Position numbers and translations under genes: made by a program. The notes beneath the pieces are model-generated. The model saw only the letters and a list, made by a program, of their open reading frames with translations. It was not told the DNA's origin and ran no database searches. Of a DNA stretch of 64,000 nt, positions 8,449 to 16,858 are shown piece after piece. The stretch covers positions 1-64,000 of the forward strand of contig VERE01000008.1 of NCBI GenBank assembly GCA_018882835.1. Reading direction: 5' to 3'. How positions within the stretch are numbered: the first letter of the stretch is position 1; every line of letters begins with the position of its first letter. This DNA comes from Limnohabitans sp. (GTDB lineage Bacteria > Pseudomonadota > Gammaproteobacteria > Burkholderiales > Burkholderiaceae_C).

Positions 8449-9639
8449 ATGGCAACCGCACTGATTGAAGAAAAATCGGGCAAAGTGGTGATTCGCAACA
8501 TTGGACTGCTGCTCTCGGGAGACATCGACCATCCCATTCTGGAGGCCGACACCATCGTCATCCAAGATGGGTTGATCACGGCGGTGGGCAAAGAAAAAGA
8601 TTGCGATACCGAAGGCGCCAAGACCATCATTGACGCGAAACAAACCTGCGTCGCGCCGGGCCTGATCGACAGCCATGTACACCCGGTGTTTGGCGACTGG
8701 ACGCCGCGCCAGGGGCAACTGGGATGGATCGACTCCACCATGCATGGCGGCGTCACCACCATGATTTCTGCGGGTGAAGTGCATTTGCCCGGGCGCCCGA
8801 AAGACATCGTGGGCTTAAAAGCTTTGGCCATCACGGCACAGCGTGCGTTTGACAATTTCCGGCCCGGGGGCGTGAAGGTCATTGCGGGGGCGCCCGTCAT
8901 TGAAAAGGGCATGACCGAACAAGACTTCAAAGAGCTTGCCGAGGCCGGCGTCACCTTGCTGGGCGAGGTGGGCTTGGGCTCGGTCAAGGCGGGTTACGAG
9001 GCCAAGGAAATGGTGGCCTGGGCGCGCAAGCACGGCATTCAAAGCACCATCCACACAGGTGGGCCCTCCATTCCGGGCTCGGGCCTGATTGACAAGGACG
9101 TGGTGCTGGAGGCCGATGCCGACGTCATTGGCCACATCAACGGTGGCCACACCTCTTTGCCCGAAGCGCATGTCTGCGAACTGTGCGAGAAATCCAGCCG
9201 CGCCATCGAAATCGTGCACAACGGCAATGAGCGCGTGGCGATTGCAGCTGCCAAGGCGGCCTTGGAATTGAAATGCCCGCATCGCGTCATCCTGGGCACC
9301 GACGGTCCTGCAGGCTCTGGCGTTCAGCCCTTGGGCATGCTGCGCATGGTGGCGCTGCTCTCTAGCCTGGCGAACATTCCTGCCGAGTTGGTGTTCTGCT
9401 TTGCCACGGGCAATACGGCGCGCATTCGCAACCTGAATTGCGGCTTGATCGAGGTGGGGCGCGCCGCCGACTTCGTCTTCATGGACCGTGCGCAGCACAC
9501 TGCCGGGCGCACCTTGCTGGAAAGCGTTCAGCTAGGCGACATTCCTGGCGTGGGCATGGTGATGATCGATGGCATCGTGCGCTGCGGGCGCAGTCGCAAT
9601 ACACCGCCGGCGACCGAAGTGCCGGTGGTTGTTCACTGA
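8449..9639 (+). CDS. ena: enamidase-like metal-dependent amidohydrolase
   Basis: A 396-residue amidohydrolase-superfamily enzyme closely resembling the enamidase of Eubacterium barkeri, which hydrolyses 1,4,5,6-tetrahydro-6-oxonicotinate to 2-formylglutarate and ammonia. Metal ligand candidates are H76 and H78 (DSHVHP), E173 (GEVGLG), H202 (HTGGPSIPGS), H229 (GHINGG) and D285 (GTDGPAG). The segments HGGVTTMISAG, PGRPKD and the C-terminal SRNTPPA match the enamidase pattern as I remember it. A Shine-Dalgarno AGGAG precedes the ATG. It acts directly after the hnr-like reductase in the proposed pathway. A different cyclic amide substrate remains possible. Confidence 0.85.
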   Translation: MATALIEEKSGKVVIRNIGLLLSGDIDHPILEADTIVIQDGLITAVGKEKDCDTEGAKTIIDAKQTCVAPGLIDSHVHPVFGDWTPRQGQLGWIDSTMHGGVTTMISAGEVHLPGRPKDIVGLKALAITAQRAFDNFRPGGVKVIAGAPVIEKGMTEQDFKELAEAGVTLLGEVGLGSVKAGYEAKEMVAWARKHGIQSTIHTGGPSIPGSGLIDKDVVLEADADVIGHINGGHTSLPEAHVCELCEKSSRAIEIVHNGNERVAIAAAKAALELKCPHRVILGTDGPAGSGVQPLGMLRMVALLSSLANIPAELVFCFATGNTARIRNLNCGLIEVGRAADFVFMDRAQHTAGRTLLESVQLGDIPGVGMVMIDGIVRCGRSRNTPPATEVPVVVH

Positions 9640-9642
9640 AAA

Positions 9643-9684
9643 GTTATCCACAGAAAAAAGGCAAAACTCAAGACCTGACCCCAT
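9643..9684 (-). repeat. dispersed repeat copy with DnaA-box sequence
   Basis: Begins GTTATCCACAGAAAAAAGGC and ends AAGACCTGACCCCATG, matching copies at 25752-25796 and 32010-32051; CTC replaces GGC in the middle. TTATCCACA at 9644-9652 is the DnaA-box consensus. Its right part overlaps the last codons of the convergent maleylacetate reductase gene. The strand given follows the GGGGTCAGG reading direction. Confidence 0.8.
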
Positions 9685-10735
9685 GCCAGGCGTTGTAGAG
9701 GAGGTCGCGCAGGGGGGCTTTTTCTAGGGGGCGGGGGTTGGGGTATTGGTTTTGGAGGGCGATGTCCAGGGCTTTGAGGAGGTCGGGCTCGGAGAGGCCG
9801 AGGTCTTTCAGGGCGACGGGGGCGCCGTGGTCGCGGGCGAGGTCGTAGATGGCCTGGGGTACGGTGAGACCACGGGCTTGGCAGTTCAGGGCGCGGGCCA
9901 TGCGCGCCAGAGCGTCGGGAATAGCGGGGGCGTTGTAGGCCAGCGCATGCGGAAGAATGATGGTGTGCGTTTCGGCATGCGGCAGGTTGAAGCTTCCGCC
10001 CAAGGTGTGGCACAGCTTGTGGTGCAAGGCCATGCCCGCATTGGCCAGGGCTTGGCCGCACAGCCAGGCGCCATACAAAGCCAGGCTTCGGGCTTCGAGA
10101 TTGGACGGATCTTGGTGGATCAGGGGAAGTGCTTTGCCCAGCGCGGCAATGCCCTCTTCCGATTGCAAGTCCATGATGGGGTTGCCGTCAACGGCGTAAA
10201 GGCATTCCGCCGCATGGGCCATGGCATTGATGCCACTGGTGATGCTCAAGCCAACGGGCAATGACAGGGTCAGCAAAGGGTCGTAGATGACGGTGCGTGG
10301 CAACACGCGCGGATCACGGCCCGTTTTTTTCTGTCCGCCCTCGGTGATGCCATAGATGGTGGTCATCTCGCTGCCAGCGTAAGTGGTGGGGATCGCCAGG
10401 ATCGGCAAACCGGAGTCCAGGGCAATCGCTTTGCCAAGGCCGGTGGTCGAGCCGCCGCCGATGGCCACAGCGCAGTCGGCGCCCAAGCGCTGGGCCTCGG
10501 CACGGGCCTCGCGAGCGGTTTCGATGGGCACATGCATCACCGCACGGTCAAAAATGCCGGCGGCGCGCTGGCCCAGCATGTCGGCCACTTGCGCGGCACT
10601 GGCTCTTTGCTCTGGCGTGCAAAGCACCAGGGCACGGCGTGCACCCAGAGCCTCGATCTCACGCGCCAGGTGTTTCAAACTGCCCGCGCCAAAGACCACG
10701 CGCTGCGGTTGGCTCACATACACAAAATCTTTCAT
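9668..10735 (-). CDS. maleylacetate reductase-type iron-containing alcohol dehydrogenase
   Basis: A 355-residue group III (Fe-type) dehydrogenase in which the maleylacetate reductase subgroup is recognisable by VVFGAGSLKHL, AIGGGSTTGLGKAIAL, IPTTYAGSEMTTIYG, NAMAHAAECLYA and HKLCHTLGGSFNLPHAETHT. Maleylacetate reductases make 3-oxoadipate with NAD(P)H, which fits the pcaIJF genes further along. In this locus it may instead reduce an aldehyde from ring opening (inference). The ATG at 10735 overlaps the stop of the hgd-like gene by four bases; the earlier start at 10825 would run far into it. The last residues HGVRS and the stop codon are encoded by the dispersed repeat. Confidence 0.87.
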   Translation of the reverse strand: MKDFVYVSQPQRVVFGAGSLKHLAREIEALGARRALVLCTPEQRASAAQVADMLGQRAAGIFDRAVMHVPIETAREARAEAQRLGADCAVAIGGGSTTGLGKAIALDSGLPILAIPTTYAGSEMTTIYGITEGGQKKTGRDPRVLPRTVIYDPLLTLSLPVGLSITSGINAMAHAAECLYAVDGNPIMDLQSEEGIAALGKALPLIHQDPSNLEARSLALYGAWLCGQALANAGMALHHKLCHTLGGSFNLPHAETHTIILPHALAYNAPAIPDALARMARALNCQARGLTVPQAIYDLARDHGAPVALKDLGLSEPDLLKALDIALQNQYPNPRPLEKAPLRDLLYNAWHGVRS

Positions 10736-11613
10736 GGGTTCAATCCGCTGGCGCGTTCCAGTACTTTGATGATGGTGGCGTAGTCTTGCTGGCCATCGCC
10801 CTGGGCGATGGCAGACTGCATCCACTGCTGGGTCATGGCGGTTTGCGCCAACGGCACATTCAGCGATTTGCCAGCGCCCAGAATCAGCTCCAGGTCTTTC
10901 AGCATTTGGTGGACCGTGAAGGTGGGCGTGAAATCACGCACCAGCAAGGGCTGTCCCAATTGCAAGGACTTGGCTTTCACAATCGGTGAGGCCACGGCGC
11001 TGGCCGCGATCACCTGCCACATGCTTTCCCAATCGAGCCCACCCTTGCGGCCCAGCGCCAAAGCCTCCGACAACATGGCACTGGTCTGAACAATCATCAG
11101 GTTGACGACCAGCTTCATGAGCCGGGCTTGCTCGTCTTCACCCAGATAGAACTGGTTAGGGCCCCAACACTTCAACAAAGGCAGGGCCTCCTGGTAAAGG
11201 GCTTGCGGCCCAGAGGCCATCATGGTCAGCTGCGCGGCCTCGGCCATGTGGTTGTTGCCCGACACCGTGATGCGCAGGTAGGGGTGGCCCGAGTCAGCGC
11301 ACAGCTGGCCGACTTCGGCCGAGGCTTGCATGGAGACGGTGCTGGTGTCTACCAGCGCCACCCCTGCTGGGGTGCCCTCGCACACTTGGCGGCCCACCGC
11401 GCGCAAGGCGTCGTCGTGTGGCAAAGAGGAAAGGACCATGCTGGCCAGCTTCAAATCCGCCGCCAGGTTCTCGCTGACGCGCAGGCCCGCATCACGGGCC
11501 AGCCGCAGTCGGTGGATGTCAGGGTCGTGCACGCTGACGGCATAACCTGCCGCTTGCAAATGCCGCGCGAGCGGCAATCCCATCTTGCCCATGCCCAGAA
11601 ATACAAGGTTCAA
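10732..11613 (-). CDS. hgd: 2-(hydroxymethyl)glutarate dehydrogenase-like (3-hydroxyisobutyrate dehydrogenase family)
   Basis: A 293-residue NAD(P)-dependent beta-hydroxyacid dehydrogenase. The nucleotide-binding GMGKMG is near residues 7-12, the substrate motif VSGNNHMAEA near 117-126, and the catalytic lysine K167 with N171 lies in MKLVVNLM. Eubacterium barkeri Hgd reduces 2-formylglutarate, the enamidase product, and has a similar tail (AVIKVWEQMTG versus TIIKVLERASG). I place the start at TTG 11613 because GGAGAG lies seven bases upstream; the longer frame from 11748 would overlap the Bug receptor gene. VSGGT of the family is VSGNN here. Hydroxyisobutyrate or tartronate semialdehyde are alternative substrates. 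Confidence 0.8.
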   Translation of the reverse strand: MNLVFLGMGKMGLPLARHLQAAGYAVSVHDPDIHRLRLARDAGLRVSENLAADLKLASMVLSSLPHDDALRAVGRQVCEGTPAGVALVDTSTVSMQASAEVGQLCADSGHPYLRITVSGNNHMAEAAQLTMMASGPQALYQEALPLLKCWGPNQFYLGEDEQARLMKLVVNLMIVQTSAMLSEALALGRKGGLDWESMWQVIAASAVASPIVKAKSLQLGQPLLVRDFTPTFTVHQMLKDLELILGAGKSLNVPLAQTAMTQQWMQSAIAQGDGQQDYATIIKVLERASGLNP

Positions 11614-11705
11614 AGCAGCTCTCCGCTGATGATCAACCAATAAGTATGAGGGCGCGTGTCGATGGCTGGCAAGGACGCTGTCGAAAATCAGTTTTTCAGC
11701 AAGGC

Positions 11706-12671
11706 TTAATCGACCTTGGCGCCGGTGAGTTGCACCACCCCCGCCCATTTCTTGGCTTCCGAGGCCATGTAGGCTTCCAGGGTGACGCGGTCCATGCGAA
11801 TGGCTTCCAGCGACTGCGCCGCAAAGCCCTCCGAGACGCCGCGCGTTTGCAAGATGCGGTTGATTTCCGCGTTCACCCGCTGCAGCACGTCTTCGGGGGT
11901 CCCTTGCGGGGCGAACATGGCAAACCAGGTGTTGGCCTCAAACCCCGGATAGCCCAACTCCGCCACCGTGGGCACGTCCGGCAAGGCGCCACTGCGCTTG
12001 AGGCTGGTGACCGCGATGGGGCGCACCTTGCCCGCCTTGGCCAATTGAACCACCGGCGGGATCGAGGTCGAGCCCAGGGGCACTTGGCCGCTCACCACTG
12101 CATTGGCGGCAGAGGCCGGGGCGTAAGGCACATGCTGCACGTCCACCTTGGCCAGATTGCGAAACAGCAATTCGGCTCCCAGATGGGTGGTGGTGCCATT
12201 GCCCGAAGAGGCATAGCTAAGCTTGTCGGTTTTGGACAGCGCCAGCAACTCGGCCAAGGTGTTGGCCTTGACGCTGGGGTGCACGAACAAAATATTGGGC
12301 GAAACCGCCGCCAAGGCCACCGCATTCAACTCCTTGCCCACCTCGTAGCCCGCCTTGCTGTAAAGAGAAGGGTTGACGGCATAGGCCACGCTGTGCATCA
12401 AAAAGGTGTAGCCATCAGGCGCGCTGCGTGCCACGCCCACAGTGGCAATGTTGCCGCCCGCGCCGGGCTTGTTTTCGATGACCACGGGTTGCCCCAAAGC
12501 TTCAGACAGCGGCACGCTCAAGGCGCGCGCCACAATGTCGGTGGAGCTCCCCGGGGGAAAGGCCACCACGATCTTGATGGGTTTATCAGGCCAGGCGGCC
12601 CAGGCACTGCCGAACACTGCCAAGACAGCAGCCATCAGACCTGCACGGCCCCAAAAAAATAGACGACGCAT
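11706..12671 (-). CDS. Bug/TctC family periplasmic receptor
   Basis: A 321-residue tripartite tricarboxylate receptor. A signal peptide (to about residue 25, AVFGSAWA) is followed by WPDKPIKIVVAFPPGSSTDIVAR, the Bug signature. ENKPGAGGNIATVGVAR forms the second loop and VDVQHVPYAPASAANA the third. Such receptors bind carboxylates and feed TctAB-type permeases or signal their presence; no permease gene is adjacent. It lies between the hgd-like gene and a terminator that separates it from pcaF, so it probably belongs with hgd and the maleylacetate reductase gene. The ligand is unknown. Confidence 0.9.
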   Translation of the reverse strand: MRRLFFWGRAGLMAAVLAVFGSAWAAWPDKPIKIVVAFPPGSSTDIVARALSVPLSEALGQPVVIENKPGAGGNIATVGVARSAPDGYTFLMHSVAYAVNPSLYSKAGYEVGKELNAVALAAVSPNILFVHPSVKANTLAELLALSKTDKLSYASSGNGTTTHLGAELLFRNLAKVDVQHVPYAPASAANAVVSGQVPLGSTSIPPVVQLAKAGKVRPIAVTSLKRSGALPDVPTVAELGYPGFEANTWFAMFAPQGTPEDVLQRVNAEINRILQTRGVSEGFAAQSLEAIRMDRVTLEAYMASEAKKWAGVVQLTGAKVD

Positions 12672-12730
12672 CCGAACTCCTTCAAGGACAGGCCTTGATT
12701 GAAGCCCCAGACCCGCCGTCCGTGCAGAGG

Positions 12731-12758
12731 GAAAACACCAGTTTGGGCCGGTGTTTTC
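12731..12758 (-). terminator. hairpin downstream of pcaF
   Basis: The nine-base arms GAAAACACC (12731-12739) and GGTGTTTTC (12750-12758) are perfect reverse complements around a ten-base loop. It begins ten bases after the pcaF stop on the minus strand. The T-rich arm allows it to work as an intrinsic terminator, separating pcaIJF from the Bug/hgd unit. Confidence 0.7.
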
Positions 12759-12767
12759 AGTCAGCGC

Positions 12768-13970
12768 TTAAACGCGCTCAAGAATCAGTGCGATGCCCTG
12801 GCCCACGCCAATGCACATGGTGCAAAGCGCATAACGGCCGCCGCTGCGGTGCAACTGGTTCACCGCGGTGGTGGCCAGGCGCGCACCGCTGGCCCCCAGC
12901 GGGTGACCCAGCGCAATCGCGCCGCCATTGGGATTGACGCGTGGGTCATCGTCTTGCAGACCCAATTGGCGCAGCACGGCCAGTCCTTGCGCGGCAAAGG
13001 CTTCGTTGAGTTCGATCACATCCATTTGGGCCAGCGTCAAGCCGGTGAGCGCCAAAACTTTTTGGGTGGCCGGTGCCGGGCCAATGCCCATGATGCGCGG
13101 GGGCACGCCGGCGGTGGCCATGCCGACCACTCGGGCGCGCGGTGTCAAGCCGTTCTTGGCTGCAGCGGCTTCGCTGGCCAACAGCAAGGCGCAAGAGCCA
13201 TCGTTCACACCACTGGCGTTGCCGGCGGTGACCGTGCCATCGGGACGCACCACGCCCTTGAGCTTGGCCAGTGCTTCCAGGCTGGTTTCACGCGGGTGCT
13301 CGTCCCGGCTGACCACAATGGCGTCGCCCTTTTTCTGGGGAAGGGTGACCGGGATGATTTCGGCATCGAAGACACCGGCCTTTTGCGCGGCCACAGCCTT
13401 CATCTGGCTGGCCAAGGCCATGCGGTCTTGCGCTTCACGCTCGATCTTGAAGTCGGTGGCCACGTTTTCGGCCGTTTCGGGCATGGAATCCACGCCGTAT
13501 TTTTCTTTCATCAGCTTGTTGATGAAGCGCCAGCCGATGGTGGTGTCGTACACCGCGTTGGCACGGCTGAAGGCGCTTTCGGCCTTTGGCATGACAAAGG
13601 GCGCACGGCTCATGCTCTCGACGCCGCCGGCGATCATCATCAGGGCTTCGCCCGACTTGATGGCACGCGCTGCAGTGCCAATGGCATCCAGGCCAGAACC
13701 GCACAAACGGTTGACGGTGGCACCGGGCACCTCGATGGGCAAGCCCGCCAGCAAGCTGGCCATGTGGGCCACGTTGCGGTTGTCTTCGCCAGCCTGGTTG
13801 GCACAGCCATAAATCACATCGGTGATGGCTTGCCAGTCCACCTTGGCATTGCGGGCCATCAAGGCTTTGAGGGGAATGGCCCCGAGGTCGTCCGTGCGAA
13901 CACTGCTCAGGGCGCCGCCGTAGCGGCCAAAAGGGGTGCGAACGGCGTCGCAAATGAAAGCTTGCGTCAT
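12768..13970 (-). CDS. pcaF: 3-oxoadipyl-CoA/acetyl-CoA thiolase
   Basis: A 400-residue type II thiolase. The acyl-accepting cysteine is C90 in NRLCGSGLDA; the conserved NEAFAAQ (near 335), GGAIALGHPLGASGAR (near 363) and the second active cysteine in CTMCIGVGQG complete the site. The MTQAFICDAVRTPFGRYGG start and length are typical of PcaF, which cleaves 3-oxoadipyl-CoA to succinyl-CoA and acetyl-CoA. Directly downstream of the two CoA-transferase genes, it forms pcaIJF with them. General beta-ketothiolase activity cannot be excluded. Confidence 0.9.
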   Translation of the reverse strand: MTQAFICDAVRTPFGRYGGALSSVRTDDLGAIPLKALMARNAKVDWQAITDVIYGCANQAGEDNRNVAHMASLLAGLPIEVPGATVNRLCGSGLDAIGTAARAIKSGEALMMIAGGVESMSRAPFVMPKAESAFSRANAVYDTTIGWRFINKLMKEKYGVDSMPETAENVATDFKIEREAQDRMALASQMKAVAAQKAGVFDAEIIPVTLPQKKGDAIVVSRDEHPRETSLEALAKLKGVVRPDGTVTAGNASGVNDGSCALLLASEAAAAKNGLTPRARVVGMATAGVPPRIMGIGPAPATQKVLALTGLTLAQMDVIELNEAFAAQGLAVLRQLGLQDDDPRVNPNGGAIALGHPLGASGARLATTAVNQLHRSGGRYALCTMCIGVGQGIALILERV

Positions 13971-13986
13971 GGTTGCTATTTCCTCG

Positions 13987-14628
13987 TCAATCGGTAAACG
14001 GTAAGCCGATGATACGTGCCAGCTCGTCGCGGCTCAGGCCGGGCACGGTGTCAATCACTTGCAGGCCTTGGGGCGTGCAAGCCAGGGTGCACAGATCGGT
14101 GTAGATGCGCTTTACGCAGGCAATGCCGGTCAAGGGGTAGGTGCACGCCTGAACCACCTTGCTTTGGCCTTGCTTGGTGAGCAGGTCCATCATCACCCAG
14201 GTTTGCTTGGCGCCAATGGCCAGGTCCATGGCGCCACCCACAGCGGGAATGGCATCGGCTTCGCCGGTATGCCAGTTGGCCAGGTCGCCGGTGGCGCTCA
14301 CTTGAAAGGCCCCCAACACACAAATGTCCAGATGTCCGCCACGCATCATGGCAAAACTGTCGGCGTGGTGAAAGAACGCACCGCCCGCCAGCAACGTTAC
14401 CGGTTGCTTGCCTGCATTGATCAGGTCATAGTCTTCCATGCCTTTGGCCGGTGCCGGGCCCATGCCCAATATGCCGTTTTCGCTGTGCAACAGCACCTCG
14501 CGCGAAGCAGGAATGTGGTTGGCCACCAGTGTGGGCTGGCCAATGCCGAGGTTGACGGTGGCGCCCTCCGGGATGTCTTGCGCCACGCGCGCGGCCAGCT
14601 CGTCTTTGGTGCGACGGGTGTAACTCAT
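13987..14628 (-). CDS. pcaJ: 3-oxoacid (3-oxoadipate) CoA-transferase subunit B
   Basis: A 213-residue beta subunit of a class I CoA-transferase. The catalytic glutamate is E50 in SENGILGMGP, within the family motif SENG. NLGIGQPTLVAN and GGHLDICVLGAFQVS are further family marks. With subunit A it transfers CoA from succinyl-CoA to 3-oxoadipate or a similar 3-oxoacid. The ATG overlaps the stop of the subunit A gene (four bases), and the thiolase gene follows after 16 bases. Confidence 0.9.
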   Translation of the reverse strand: MSYTRRTKDELAARVAQDIPEGATVNLGIGQPTLVANHIPASREVLLHSENGILGMGPAPAKGMEDYDLINAGKQPVTLLAGGAFFHHADSFAMMRGGHLDICVLGAFQVSATGDLANWHTGEADAIPAVGGAMDLAIGAKQTWVMMDLLTKQGQSKVVQACTYPLTGIACVKRIYTDLCTLACTPQGLQVIDTVPGLSRDELARIIGLPFTD

Positions 14629-15335
14629 GCCTTGAACCCTCCGGCCTGGGTGGCCACGCGGTCGATCTTGACGATCTTGTGAACGAAGATGCCAGGCGTC
14701 ACGATGTTTTCGGGGTCCAGCTCGCCCAGCGCCACCACATCGTGGACGGTTGCCACGGTTTTGCGCGCAGCCATGGCCATCACGGGGCCAAAATTGCGCG
14801 CTGCCTTTCGGTACATCAGGTTGCCCCAGCGGTCACCGCGCTCGGCGCGTACCAGGGCCAAGTCTGCATGAATAGGGTATTCCAGCACGTACATGCGGCC
14901 GTTGATTTCACGGGTTTCCTTGGGGCTGCCGTCGGCCTTCCTGGCCAGTTCAGTACCGTAACCCGTGGGTGTGAAAAAGGCGCCAATGCCCGCCCCCGCT
15001 GCACGAATGCGCTCGGCCAGGTTGCCTTGGGGCACCAACTCCAGCTCCAGCTTGCCCGAGCGGTACAGGCCATCAAAGATGTGCGAGTCCACCTGCCGCG
15101 GAAAGCTGCAAATGATTTTGCGAACCCGCCCGGTTTTCAGCAAGGCGGCCATGCCTTGCTCGCCATTGCCGGCATTGTTGTTGACGAGGGTCAGGTCACG
15201 CGCGCCCTGCTCGATGAGGCCATCAATCAGCTCGGTGGGAATGCCCGCCGTGCCAAAGCCCCCGATCATGACGGTCGACCCATCGGCCGTGTCGGCCAAG
15301 GCCTCTGCGATGGAAGAAGCAATTTTATTGATCAT
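14625..15335 (-). CDS. pcaI: 3-oxoacid (3-oxoadipate) CoA-transferase subunit A
   Basis: A 236-residue alpha subunit. The CoA-binding glycine-rich motif is GGFGTAGIPTELIDGLIEQG near residues 25-45, and GAGIGAFFTPTGYGTELA is near 115-133. Family members commonly begin MINKI, so I prefer ATG 15335 over ATG 15344; neither has a clear ribosome-binding site. It is the first gene of the pcaIJF unit. With subunit B it forms the heteromeric transferase. An acetoacetate or general 3-oxoacid role is an alternative. Confidence 0.88.
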   Translation of the reverse strand: MINKIASSIAEALADTADGSTVMIGGFGTAGIPTELIDGLIEQGARDLTLVNNNAGNGEQGMAALLKTGRVRKIICSFPRQVDSHIFDGLYRSGKLELELVPQGNLAERIRAAGAGIGAFFTPTGYGTELARKADGSPKETREINGRMYVLEYPIHADLALVRAERGDRWGNLMYRKAARNFGPVMAMAARKTVATVHDVVALGELDPENIVTPGIFVHKIVKIDRVATQAGGFKA

Positions 15336-15400
15336 GGGCAGCATTATGAAAGCATCCGGGGGCGCTTGGCGTCACCCGGGTGAAAGGTCGTGTGCGGCGC

Positions 15401-15835
15401 TCAGTCCCGGGTGGCGCGGCGCTGGATGGCATCAATGTAGGCCTGGCCATCCGGAGGGCGGCCACTGCGCTGGCTTTCCCAGATCATGGTGCCCAGGCAC
15501 TCCATGGCCTCGTGGTGGGCATCGTGCAGAGACTGGCGCCGCGCGGCCAACAACTCCACCGCCTGGCGAATGCCCTTCGGTTGGTCGATGGAGCACTGCT
15601 CGCTGATCGACAAATGCATGGACAAGTGCAAAAAGGGGTTGGTTTTGCCCCCCTCCACCTCGTACATGCGGGCCACAGCCGCTTCGGCATCGGACAAATC
15701 CGCTTGGTATTCAGGATGCTCCGCCACCCACTGGCCCGCCAGGGTTTCCAGAGCATCCATGGGCTGGCCCTTGGTTTGTTTGGCGTGGACCGCGCAGAAA
15801 AAACGGCGAACGTCTTCTTGTGAAGGGGTGAACAT
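15401..15835 (-). CDS. DUF1841 family protein
   Basis: A 144-residue cytosolic protein of a conserved proteobacterial family without known function. It opens MFTPSQEDVRRFFCAVHAKQ and carries a histidine-rich centre, NPFLHLSMHLSISEQCSIDQP, followed by a helical segment with HDAHHEAMECLG, the most typical part of the family. The ATG at 15835 is chosen because the family begins with MF(T/N)PS. It lies upstream of pcaI on the same strand with a 65-base gap and is probably unrelated to it. Confidence 0.82.
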   Translation of the reverse strand: MFTPSQEDVRRFFCAVHAKQTKGQPMDALETLAGQWVAEHPEYQADLSDAEAAVARMYEVEGGKTNPFLHLSMHLSISEQCSIDQPKGIRQAVELLAARRQSLHDAHHEAMECLGTMIWESQRSGRPPDGQAYIDAIQRRATRD

Positions 15836-16015
15836 GCCATAGATTATGAGCCATCCCCCGCAATGACAAAGGGGGTCGCTCAAGCGACAAGCATCAGGGT
15901 AATGGGGCATCTCCCCCACTTCCATTTAAACTGACAATCTGATGGAACAAGATCGGTCAAAATGACCTCAACCTTGCACAAAAGCCTCTTTGCAGATCTG
16001 TAGGACACATACCCC

Positions 16016-16858
16016 ATGAAATTTCAAGGATCAGACAACTACGTCGCCACCCAGGACCTGATGCTGGCAGTCAACGCAGCCATCACGCTGAAACGCCCGC
16101 TGCTGGTCAAGGGTGAGCCCGGCACGGGTAAAACCATGTTGGCCGAAGAAGTGGCGCAGTCCCTGGGCATGCCCCTGCTGCAATGGCACATCAAGTCCAC
16201 CACCAAGGCACAACAAGGTTTGTACGAATACGACGCGGTCAGCCGCTTGCGTGACAGCCAATTGGGTGACGAACGCGTCAAGGACATTCACAACTACATT
16301 GTCAAGGGTGTGCTGTGGCAAGCCTTCACAGCCGAAGAGCCGATTGCGCTGCTGATTGACGAAATCGACAAAGCCGACATCGAGTTTCCCAACGACTTGC
16401 TGCGCGAGCTCGATCGAATGGAGTTTTATTGCTATGAAACCCGTGAGTTGGTGCGTGCCAAGAACCGCCCTCTGGTGTTCATCACCTCGAACAACGAAAA
16501 AGAACTGCCCGACGCCTTTTTGCGCCGCTGCTTCTTTCACTACATCAAGTTCCCCGATGCCGACACCATGCGCAAGATCGTGGACGTGCACTTCCCCGAC
16601 CTCAAGAAAGAATTGCTGGCCGTGGCCCTCAAGACCTTCTACGATGTGCGCAACCTGCCCGGCCTGAAGAAAAAGCCCAGCACCAGCGAGCTACTCGACT
16701 GGCTCAAGCTGTTGGTAGCCGAAGACATTCCCTTGTCCGCCTTGCAAACGCAGGACGAGAAAGTGGCCATCCCGCCCTTGGTCGGCGCCCTGTTGAAGAA
16801 CGAACAGGATGTCACCCTGTTTGAAAAACTGGTGTTCATGCAAAGTCGTAACCGCTGA
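16016..16858 (+). CDS. MoxR family AAA+ ATPase
   Basis: A 280-residue ATPase. Walker A is GEPGTGKT near residues 37-44, Walker B is ALLIDEIDKAD near 118-128, sensor 1 is FITSNNEKELPDAFLRRC near 155-172, and a C-terminal lid region follows. MoxR proteins act as chaperones that mature partner proteins, usually with a VWA-domain protein encoded alongside. Here the VWA gene is the fourth gene of the same unit. The stop overlaps the next start (TGATG). The target complex is not evident from the neighbours. Confidence 0.92.
   Translation: MKFQGSDNYVATQDLMLAVNAAITLKRPLLVKGEPGTGKTMLAEEVAQSLGMPLLQWHIKSTTKAQQGLYEYDAVSRLRDSQLGDERVKDIHNYIVKGVLWQAFTAEEPIALLIDEIDKADIEFPNDLLRELDRMEFYCYETRELVRAKNRPLVFITSNNEKELPDAFLRRCFFHYIKFPDADTMRKIVDVHFPDLKKELLAVALKTFYDVRNLPGLKKKPSTSELLDWLKLLVAEDIPLSALQTQDEKVAIPPLVGALLKNEQDVTLFEKLVFMQSRNR

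Noticed and set aside
12699-13997. Open frame on the plus strand opposite pcaF
   Set aside because: Antisense shadow of a thiolase gene with complete active-site motifs.
15855-15875. CCCCC ... GGGGG hairpin near the DUF1841 start
   Set aside because: Five-base stem with an 11-base loop and no T tract; too weak to call a terminator.
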